This document shows positions 58,373-64,000 of a stretch of 64,000 nucleotides of DNA, piece after piece. Positions within the stretch are counted from its first letter, which is position 1. The number at the start of each line of letters is the position of its first letter. Both the position numbers and the translations under genes were made by a program. The notes below the pieces were generated by a model that saw only the letters and a list, made by a program, of their open reading frames with translations, made no database searches and was not told where the DNA came from. Location: assembly GCA_019509985.1 (NCBI GenBank), contig JAEKLF010000039.1, positions 1 through 64,000 of the forward strand. Reading direction: 5' to 3'. This DNA comes from Burkholderiales bacterium. Lineage in GTDB: Bacteria > Pseudomonadota > Gammaproteobacteria > Burkholderiales > Burkholderiaceae_C.

Positions 58373-60534
58373 TCCGACTCCTTGCTCTCGCTCTCGTCCT
58401 GCTGCTCGCCGCCTGCGCCACCCACCCCGCGCTGCGCGAGGCCGACGTGCTGGCCCGCCGCGGCGAGCCCGAGGCCGCATGGCGGCTGCTGCGCGACGCC
58501 AGCGCCGCCGCGCCGCAGGACGTCGAGCTGCGCACTGCGCTGCAGCGCCAGCGCGAGCTGAGCCTGCTGGCGCTGGCCACACAGGCCGAGAACGCGCGCG
58601 CCACGGGTCAGCTCGACGCGACGGCCGAACTGCTGCAGCGCATGGAGGCCATTGACGCGCAGGCGCCGCGCTCGCGCAATTTGCAGGCGGCACTGCGCCG
58701 CGCACGCGGCCACGAGGCCAGGCTTGCCCAGGCTTCGCGCCAATTGCAGACCGGTCAGCTCGATGCCGCGCGCGACACGGTCACGCAGGTGCTGGCCGAA
58801 GACCCCGGCCAGCCGCTGGCCCTCGCCCTGCAGCAGAAGCTGCGTCAACGCTATGCGCCGCCGCCGGTGCCGTCGACGCTGGCCGCGGCCTATCAGAAGC
58901 CGGTCAGCCTAGAGTTCCGCGACGCGCCGCTGCGCACGGTCTTCGAGGCCCTGGGGCGAGGCGCCGGCGTGAATTTCGTGTTCGACAAGGACGTGAAGGC
59001 CGATGCGCGTGTGAGCCTCTACCTGAAGGACGTCAGCGTCGACGAGGCGATGCGTGTCGTCCTCAGCACGCAGCAGCTGGAGCGCAAGCTGCTGAACGAC
59101 AACTCCGTGCTGATCTATCCCAACACGCCGCAGAAGCAGCGCGAGCACCAGGAGCTGGTCACGCGCAGTTTCTACCTGAACAACGCGGACGTGAAGCAGG
59201 CCCAGGCGCTGGTGCGCATGATGGCCAAGACGCGCGACCTGTTCGTGGACGAGCGGCTGAACCTGCTGGTGGCGCGCGACACGCCCGAGGTCATCGCAAT
59301 GATCGAGCAGCTCGTCGCCGGCCTGGACCTGCCGGAGCCCGAGGTGATGCTGGACGTGGAGGTGTTGGAACTCGGCAGCGACCGCACGGATGAAGCCGGC
59401 CTGAACTGGGGGACCGACGCGAGCTACGGCAGCCTGGACGGCGCCGCGATGGTGCCGTGGAGCGCGCGCGGCAGCTTCCGCACGCTGGTGGCCAACCCGG
59501 TCGTCGCGGCGCGGCTGAAGGGCACGACGGGCGCCAGCAACCTCCTCGCCAACCCCAAACTGCGCGCGCGCAACAAGGAAAAGGCCAAGATCCAGATCGG
59601 CGACCGCGTGCCGGTGTTCACGAGCACGTCGACGGCCAACGTTGGCGTGTCCACCGCAGTGACCTATATCGACGTCGGCCTGAAGCTGGAGGTGGAACCC
59701 ACCGTGCAGCTCGACAACGACGTCATCATGAAGGTCAACCTCGAGGTCAGCAGCCTGGGGCTGAAGGAGAACTCGGGCGGACCACAGCCGACCAGCGCCT
59801 ACCGCATTGGCTCGCGCACTGCGAGCACGTCATTGCGGCTGCGCGATGGCGAGACCCAGGTGCTGGCCGGCCTCATCAACGACGAGGACCGCAAGAACAT
59901 CAGCGGCGTGCCGTATGCGTCGGAAGCGCCGCTGCTGGGGCGGCTGTTCGGCGTGCACACCGACAGCCGCAAGAAGACCGAGATCGTGCTGCTGATCACG
60001 CCGCATGTGCTGCGCAACCTGAGCCTGCCGGAGGCGAGCCAGTCCATCCTCGCCTCGGGCTTCGACGCCAACCCGGGCGCGGAGGGTGTGCGACTGCGTT
60101 CCCGCGGCAGCGTGGCGGCGCCATTGGCGGGCGGCGGCGGCGGCGCGACTTCCGCGCCCCCACAGGTGCCCGCACAGGCGCCCGCCGCGGGAGAGGCCGT
60201 CGTCGAGCTGCAGACGACGGACAACGCGGCCGTCGGCGAGACGCTTTCGGTGGGCATCACCAACCGCTCCGCCACGCCGGTGCGCGGCACGCTGAACTAC
60301 GACGTGTCGCTGTTCACCCGGGCCGACGCCAGCGGCGCCGAGGCCAGCAGCGGCAGCGTGGAGCTCGAACTGGCACCGCAGGGGCAGCAGGTCGTCGTGC
60401 TGCGCGCGCGCAGCGGCGCGGCGGGCCAGGTGTCGTCATTGGAGCTGAGCAACCTGCGCGCAACCGGACCCAAGGGCGAGGTACTGGCGGTGCGCGTGGA
60501 AGGCCAGGGCGATGTCACCATCCGGCCCAATTAG
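58369..60534 (+). CDS. gspD: type II secretion secretin GspD, lipoprotein form
   Basis: A 721-residue outer-membrane secretin. A lipobox (LLLAACATHP) replaces the usual cleaved signal. Residues about 20-165 look like TPR-type helices (AWRLLRDASAAAPQDVELRT, LDAARDTVTQVLAEDPGQPL). They are followed by a secretin N-domain (FRDAPLRTVFEALGRGAGVN) and the beta-barrel secretin domain ending in VPYASEAPLLGRLFGVHTDS and EIVLLITPHVLRNLSLPE. About 130 extra C-terminal residues form a cohesin-like beta domain (VGETLSVGITNRSATPVRGT). The build is closer to TPR-containing secretins of compact type II/Tfp systems than to PulD. Confidence 0.88.
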   Translation: MIRLLALALVLLLAACATHPALREADVLARRGEPEAAWRLLRDASAAAPQDVELRTALQRQRELSLLALATQAENARATGQLDATAELLQRMEAIDAQAPRSRNLQAALRRARGHEARLAQASRQLQTGQLDAARDTVTQVLAEDPGQPLALALQQKLRQRYAPPPVPSTLAAAYQKPVSLEFRDAPLRTVFEALGRGAGVNFVFDKDVKADARVSLYLKDVSVDEAMRVVLSTQQLERKLLNDNSVLIYPNTPQKQREHQELVTRSFYLNNADVKQAQALVRMMAKTRDLFVDERLNLLVARDTPEVIAMIEQLVAGLDLPEPEVMLDVEVLELGSDRTDEAGLNWGTDASYGSLDGAAMVPWSARGSFRTLVANPVVAARLKGTTGASNLLANPKLRARNKEKAKIQIGDRVPVFTSTSTANVGVSTAVTYIDVGLKLEVEPTVQLDNDVIMKVNLEVSSLGLKENSGGPQPTSAYRIGSRTASTSLRLRDGETQVLAGLINDEDRKNISGVPYASEAPLLGRLFGVHTDSRKKTEIVLLITPHVLRNLSLPEASQSILASGFDANPGAEGVRLRSRGSVAAPLAGGGGGATSAPPQVPAQAPAAGEAVVELQTTDNAAVGETLSVGITNRSATPVRGTLNYDVSLFTRADASGAEASSGSVELELAPQGQQVVVLRARSGAAGQVSSLELSNLRATGPKGEVLAVRVEGQGDVTIRPN

Positions 60535-61006
60535 GCGGCGCTCCCGTGGCTTCACGCTGGTGGAGATGCTCGCGGTGGTCACCATCGTCGGCATCCTCGC
60601 CGCCGCCGCGCAGCCACTGGCCGTGTGGGTGCACAAGCGCCAGCGCGAGGCGGAGCTGCGCCAGGCGCTGCGCACTCTGCGCAACGGGCTGGACGCCTAC
60701 TGGCAGGCCGCGCATGAAGGCCGCATCACGCTGAAGACCGGCGACAGCGGCTACCCTCCCGACCTCGACAGCCTCGTGCAGGGCGTGCCCGATGCCAAGG
60801 ATCCCGAGCACCGCAAGCGCATCTACTTCCTGCGCCGCCTGCCACGCGATCCGCTGGCCGACACGAGCCTACCGGCTGCGCAGAGCTGGGGGTTGCGCAG
60901 CTATGACAGTCCGCCCGATGCGCCAGCAGCGGGGCGCGATGTGTTCGATGTGTACTCGCGTGCCGAAGGCACTGCCATCGACGGCAGCCGCTACCGGGAC
61001 TGGTGA
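60512..61006 (+). CDS. type II secretion pseudopilin-like protein (first)
   Basis: A 164-residue prepilin, starting inside the secretin gene (23-base overlap). The cleavage region RRRSRG/FTLVEMLAVVTIVGILAAAA retains Glu5. The C-terminal domain carries YPPDLDSLVQGVPDAKDPEH and FLRRLPRDPLADTSLP, a GspG/PulG-like pattern, ending SRYRDW. It is not readily assigned to H, I or J classes. It would be a minor pseudopilin. Confidence 0.8.
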   Translation: MSPSGPIRRRSRGFTLVEMLAVVTIVGILAAAAQPLAVWVHKRQREAELRQALRTLRNGLDAYWQAAHEGRITLKTGDSGYPPDLDSLVQGVPDAKDPEHRKRIYFLRRLPRDPLADTSLPAAQSWGLRSYDSPPDAPAAGRDVFDVYSRAEGTAIDGSRYRDW

Positions 61007-61386
61007 TGAAGCAGGCCCGCGGCTTCACGCTGATCGAGTTGATCGTCGTCATGGCGATCGTCGCGCTGCTCGCCAGCATCGCGGCACCGCGCTACTTCGC
61101 ATCGGTAGACCGCGCCAAGGCCAACAGCCTGCGCTCGTCGCTGGCCGTCATGCGCGATGCCCTCGACAAATACGCCGCCGACAAAGGCCGCTACCCCGAC
61201 ACGCTGGAGCAGCTGGTGCAGGACCGCTATCTGCGGCAGGTCCCCGAAGATCCGTTGACAGGCAGCGCCGCAAGCTGGGTCAGCGTACCGCCGCCCGCCG
61301 AAGCCGACCTGGCCGGCCGCGTGGGCGACGTGCGCAGCGGCGCGGCCGGTCGTGCCCCCGACGGAAGCCTGTATGCGGATTGGTAA
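61006..61386 (+). CDS. type II secretion pseudopilin-like protein (second)
   Basis: A 126-residue GspG-like prepilin: MKQARG/FTLIELIVVMAIVALLASIA with Glu5, then DKYAADKGRYPDTLEQLVQD and YLRQVPEDPLTGSAASW, and the terminal DGSLYADW. The ATG overlaps the previous stop. It shares the compact PulG fold with the first gene of the operon and may be a paralogue used at the tip or base. Confidence 0.82.
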   Translation: MKQARGFTLIELIVVMAIVALLASIAAPRYFASVDRAKANSLRSSLAVMRDALDKYAADKGRYPDTLEQLVQDRYLRQVPEDPLTGSAASWVSVPPPAEADLAGRVGDVRSGAAGRAPDGSLYADW

Positions 61387-61876
61387 CCGGTCGCGCGGCT
61401 TCACCTACCTCCTGCTGCTCTTCGTGCTGGCGCTGGGTGGCGTTGCGCTCGCAGCGCTGGGTGAGCAGGAGCTGACGCGCCAGCGCCGCGAGCGCGAGGC
61501 CGAGCTGCGCTTTCGCGGCGAGGCCATCGCCGCCGCGCTGGGCCGCTATGCCGAGCGCACACCGGTCGGCCATCTGCCGTTGCCCCAGCGCCTGGATGAG
61601 CTGCTGGCCGACAAGCGCTTTCCCAAGCCGCAGCGGCACCTGCGCCAACTCTATGCCGACCCTTTCACGGGAAAGGCCGATTGGGAACTGGTCTGGGGTC
61701 CGGCCGCGGTGGCCGTGGAAGCGGAAAGAGCCGCGAGCCAGCCGACCGCGAACGGCATCGTCGGCGTGCGCAGTGTCTCCGCGCGGCGCCTGCTCGCGAC
61801 GGCGGGTGGGCATCCGACAGCGCACGACTGGGTTTTCATGACGCCGACCACGGCACCGATGGCCCCCGCCGAGTGA
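61373..61876 (+). CDS. pseudopilin-like protein lacking Glu5
   Basis: A 167-residue protein with a prepilin-type start: MRIGNRSRG/FTYLLLLFVLALGGVALAAL. The residue at mature position 5 is Leu instead of Glu. The rest (YAERTPVGHLPLPQRLDELL, HLRQLYADPFTGKADWELVW) resembles type II secretion pseudopilins. Lack of Glu5 is a feature of the tip subunit GspK, though this protein is much shorter than GspK. ATG at 61373 overlaps the previous gene. Confidence 0.7.
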   Translation: MRIGNRSRGFTYLLLLFVLALGGVALAALGEQELTRQRREREAELRFRGEAIAAALGRYAERTPVGHLPLPQRLDELLADKRFPKPQRHLRQLYADPFTGKADWELVWGPAAVAVEAERAASQPTANGIVGVRSVSARRLLATAGGHPTAHDWVFMTPTTAPMAPAE

Positions 61877-61880
61877 TCCG

Positions 61881-61900
61881 CATGAGCCGAACGGCTCATG
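61881..61900. terminator. perfect inverted repeat after the secretion operon
   Basis: CATGAGCCG-AA-CGGCTCATG, a 9-base perfect stem, starts four bases after the last secretion gene. There is no T-tract. The left half (ATGAGCCGAACGG) recurs as ATGAGCCGAGCGG upstream of gspG (53057), so it may be a regulator site rather than, or as well as, a terminator. Confidence 0.5.
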
Positions 61901-61910
61901 CCCGGTACAA

Positions 61911-61945
61911 GTCTTCAACGCACGGTCACGGGAGGTTTCTAGAGT
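61911..61945 (+). promoter_or_regulatory. promoter-like element upstream of epsA, shared with gspG
   Basis: GTCTTCAACG, then CGGTCAC at 61923 and CTA at 61939. The distance CGGTCAC to CTA (16 bases) is identical to that upstream of gspG. A weak promoter reading is CTTCAA (61913-61918), 17 bases, TTTCTA (61936-61941). The predicted leader to the epsA ATG is about 75 bases. Confidence 0.45.
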
Positions 61946-62022
61946 TTCCAGTCTGTGAGTTCGTTGCGAAGTTTTGTGACGCGCCCTCCGCCAGGACCGA
62001 TGCAACGCCGAACGCGCAACAC

Positions 62023-62874
62023 ATGACCAACTACGAAAATCCACCCGCCACGCCGCCGCCCGCCAACACCGATCCCGTCGAGGCCATCGTGCGCGCCGCC
62101 GAGTCCGCATTGACCGTACGGCGGCGCTACCAATTCTTCGTCTGGACGCAGAGCTATCTGAGCCGGCTCATCCCGCATCAGCTGGCCGTCTGCGGCAGCT
62201 ACGACCGCGGCTCCCGCGAGCTGGTCTTCGATGTGTTCAACAGCGTCAGCCTGGAGCCCGCGCTGATGGATGCCCTCGGCGACGCACGCAGCCTGCTGAT
62301 GCAGCACTGGCAAGCCTGCTGGCTGGACGCGCGCGGCAAGCCCGCCGTCATCACGACCGCCGACCTGGCCTTCGCGTCGCTCGGCAGCGTCCGCGATGCG
62401 CTGCTTGCCGCGCAGTTCCAGACCGTGCTTGTGCACGGCGTGTCGCGACCACAGCGGCCGCAGGAGATCGAGAGCTTCTTCGTCTTCGCAGCCCAGGACG
62501 GCGCGGCGCTGGCGGAGCATGCCAGCCGGCTAGAGCTGCTGATTCCGCACATCCACGGCGCCTGGCAGCGCGTGCAGGCGGTAGAACGCGATGTCGGCAG
62601 CCCGAGCACGCCCGTGACGCCGGCGATCAAGATCGGCGGTGTCACGCAGCGTGAGCGGGAGATCCTCGGCTGGCTGCGCGAGGGCAAGAGCAATCAGCAG
62701 ATCGCCGACGAGCTCGGCATCAGCGCGCTGACGGTGAAGAACCATGTGCAGAAGATCCTGCGCAAGCTCAACGCCGCCAACCGTGCCCAGGCCGTGGCCC
62801 AGGCCATGTCTCTGCAACTGCTGGAGCGCGGGCCCGCGCCGCTGCCAGCCGCGCGAACGCGTGTGCTGCCTTAG
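62023..62874 (+). CDS. epsA: EpsA-type LuxR-family regulator (XrtB/PEP-CTERM associated)
   Basis: A 283-residue regulator. The N-terminal sensor-like domain (RRRYQFFVWTQSYLSRLIPH, HQLAVCGSYDRGSRELVFDV) is typical of EpsA proteins linked to exopolysaccharide and exosortase loci. The C-terminal LuxR helix-turn-helix reads TQREREILGWLREGKSNQQI and LTVKNHVQKILRKLNAANR. By family it would activate exopolysaccharide or PEP-CTERM genes. A PEP-CTERM gene follows. The shared upstream element suggests that it, or another regulator, controls both epsA and the secretion operon. Confidence 0.88.
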   Translation: MTNYENPPATPPPANTDPVEAIVRAAESALTVRRRYQFFVWTQSYLSRLIPHQLAVCGSYDRGSRELVFDVFNSVSLEPALMDALGDARSLLMQHWQACWLDARGKPAVITTADLAFASLGSVRDALLAAQFQTVLVHGVSRPQRPQEIESFFVFAAQDGAALAEHASRLELLIPHIHGAWQRVQAVERDVGSPSTPVTPAIKIGGVTQREREILGWLREGKSNQQIADELGISALTVKNHVQKILRKLNAANRAQAVAQAMSLQLLERGPAPLPAARTRVLP

Positions 62875-62889
62875 GGAATTCGCGGGTTT

Positions 62890-62915
62890 GTTCGTAGTCC
62901 GTTCGGACTGCGAAC
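62890..62915 (+). terminator. hairpin downstream of epsA
   Basis: GTTCGTAGTCC-GTTC-GGACTGCGAAC forms an 11-base stem with one G-U type pair. It starts about 16 bases after the epsA stop codon. There is no T-tract, so termination efficiency is uncertain. Confidence 0.6.
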
Positions 62916-63130
62916 CAAATCACGGGCCGGTGCGCATGTCACCAGAGGACACAAGAATGCCTCTGATCGATCTTTCTTGATCACCGCTCTTTGAACGCGG
63001 GTCAACCCGACCCAGGCGCCCAAGGCCACCGCCGATCGCAACGCGCGATCCAGGGGAGGCAGCCAGGCGTGACGGACCGTGGCCGATGTTGGCTGCGCGT
63101 CCCATCACTACTGTCCACGGAGAACATCCC

Positions 63131-63898
63131 ATGAAGTTCAATACCCTTGCCCTGGCCGCCCTCGTGGCCGTTGCCGCTCCCGCCTTCGCTGCGGTCCAGA
63201 CCGCCGGCGACATCGGCCAAGCCGAATATGTGTTCGTCGCCACCAATGGCTCCGGCTCCTACTTCCAGGATCTCGGCACCTCGACCGACGCGCTCTCCGC
63301 GCTGATGAACACCACCGGCAGCTTCAGCCAGTCCGTGACCGGCGCCGAATTCACCAAGTTCCTGAACTTCGGTGGCACGAACACCCAGTGGGCCATCATC
63401 GCCGCCCAGCCCATTGGCGACGGCTTCAACCCTGGCGAAATCAATGCCTGGACGACCCGCAACGTCAACCAGGCCCTGGGCACCGTCCAGAACTCCCAGT
63501 CCAACGACGCCACCAGCAATCTGGCCGTCGCCTTCATCAAGGCCGACAACGCGTCCAACCCCAAGGTCGCCAACAACCACCTGGCCAGCGCTTTTGGCAC
63601 GTCGACCTACTTCACCAACGCCCTGACGGGTTTCAACGGCTACTTCAACGCCCGCAACGCTGTTGGCACCAGCGCCCAGATGGTCTACCTGACCCCGTCC
63701 AGCGATACGAGTGATGCCCCTTCGCAATACGAAGTGCTGATGAACACGTCGGGCAGCACGTACATGGCCAGCTTCGACGGCACCAACGTCAGCATCAGCG
63801 CTGCCGTCACGCCCGCTGTGCCTGAGCCCAGCACCTACGCCATGCTGGTTGCCGGCCTGGCCGCCGTGGGCTTCGTGGCCCGCCGCCGCAAGGCCTGA
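63131..63898 (+). CDS. PEP-CTERM sorting domain protein
   Basis: A 255-residue exported protein. The signal peptide is MKFNTLALAALVAVAAPAFA. The body is rich in Asn, Ser, Thr and Gly (YVFVATNGSGSYFQDLGTST, QNSQSNDATSNLAVAFIKAD), with no enzyme motif. The C-terminus is a canonical PEP-CTERM signal: VPEPSTYAMLVAGLAAVGFV and RRRKA. It should be processed by an exosortase (not in this window) and displayed or released with exopolysaccharide. Upstream bases 62916-63130 show no firm promoter, though GAGAAC precedes the ATG. Confidence 0.92.
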   Translation: MKFNTLALAALVAVAAPAFAAVQTAGDIGQAEYVFVATNGSGSYFQDLGTSTDALSALMNTTGSFSQSVTGAEFTKFLNFGGTNTQWAIIAAQPIGDGFNPGEINAWTTRNVNQALGTVQNSQSNDATSNLAVAFIKADNASNPKVANNHLASAFGTSTYFTNALTGFNGYFNARNAVGTSAQMVYLTPSSDTSDAPSQYEVLMNTSGSTYMASFDGTNVSISAAVTPAVPEPSTYAMLVAGLAAVGFVARRRKA

Positions 63899-63904
63899 TT
63901 GATC

Positions 63905-63925
63905 AGCCGGGCGCTCCGCCCGGCT
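63905..63925 (+). terminator. hairpin after the PEP-CTERM gene
   Basis: AGCCGGGCG-CTC-CGCCCGGCT, a 9-base perfect GC-rich stem seven bases after the stop codon. It is followed by CTCCC rather than a T-run. A second stem, GACCCCT/AGGGGTC with loop TATC, lies at 63954-63971 near the end of the window. Confidence 0.7.
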
Positions 63926-64000
63926 CTCCCAACCCTTCTGCTCAACGTCAGCCGACCCCTTATCAGGGGTCGGGCTGGCGGAGCGCTTCCCGACCGCCTT

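Noticed and set aside
62936..63130. Third copy of the gspG/epsA element upstream of the PEP-CTERM gene
   Set aside because: Only a loose match (TCTTTGAACGCGGGTCA) is present and the CTA block at the fixed spacing is missing.

Overview
The window is GC-rich, densely coded DNA. It most likely comes from a betaproteobacterium of the order Burkholderiales, of a Rubrivivax, Roseateles or Mitsuaria type. The grounds are the PEP-CTERM proteins, an EpsA-type (XrtB-associated) LuxR regulator, GlyGly-CTERM sorting, allophanate and biuret catabolism genes, and the overall style of the proteins. The genus is an inference. No rRNA, tRNA or CRISPR array was seen.

Region 1 (1-5261) is a copper-homeostasis locus. 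It holds a membrane-anchored multicopper oxidase fused to a DUF4396 domain, the regulator CueR, the Cu(I)-exporting ATPase CopA and the small copper chaperone CopZ. The divergent copA-copZ interval carries two back-to-back CueR-type promoters. Region 2 (5262-7174) is degraded: a LysR fragment with an internal deletion, an unassigned small ORF, an intact NIPSNAP gene with a perfect inverted repeat upstream, and an HscB remnant with only the J-domain.

Region 3 (7175-23310) is a large nitrogen-scavenging block made of two consecutive operons. Each operon has a strong match to the sigma-54 (-24/-12) promoter consensus. Operon A encodes a BMP-family ABC importer (binding protein, two permeases, double ATPase) interleaved with two isochorismatase-type amidohydrolases, an AtzF-type allophanate hydrolase, an AtzH-type NTF2-fold protein and a GntR/FCD regulator. 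The inferred route is import of a biuret-like or ureide compound, conversion to allophanate, then release of ammonia and CO2. Operon B encodes a Tsx-like nucleoside outer-membrane channel, a second complete BMP-type nucleoside ABC importer and an adenine deaminase, so it looks like purine uptake and deamination. Most genes overlap by 4 bases, which suggests translational coupling.

Region 4 (23311-48888) is an accessory island that encodes a contractile, phage-tail-like injection system. The order is sheath, tube, chaperone-like protein, a Pro/Ala-rich protein, a tail adaptor, a 1138-residue helical protein in the tape-measure position, an RHS-repeat protein with a C-terminal HExxH domain, gpD-like hub, gpV-like spike, a tip protein, an Ig-like protein, gp25, gpJ, a tail-I-like protein, fibre-type proteins, small accessory proteins, and a 1676-residue subtilase. 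In that subtilase a beta-propeller-like insert splits the catalytic domain. No capsid, terminase, integrase, lysis or AAA+ ATPase gene is visible. Degenerate IS3-family and IS66-family transposase remnants flank the island.

Region 5 (49487-64000) concerns secretion and the cell surface. It has two secreted proteins (one PEP-CTERM-like), a subtilisin-like protease ending in a GlyGly-CTERM signal, a divergent compact type II secretion operon (gspG-F-E, L/M/C-like, secretin D, three pseudopilin-like proteins), the regulator EpsA, and a canonical PEP-CTERM protein. A spaced promoter-like element is shared by the regions upstream of gspG and epsA.
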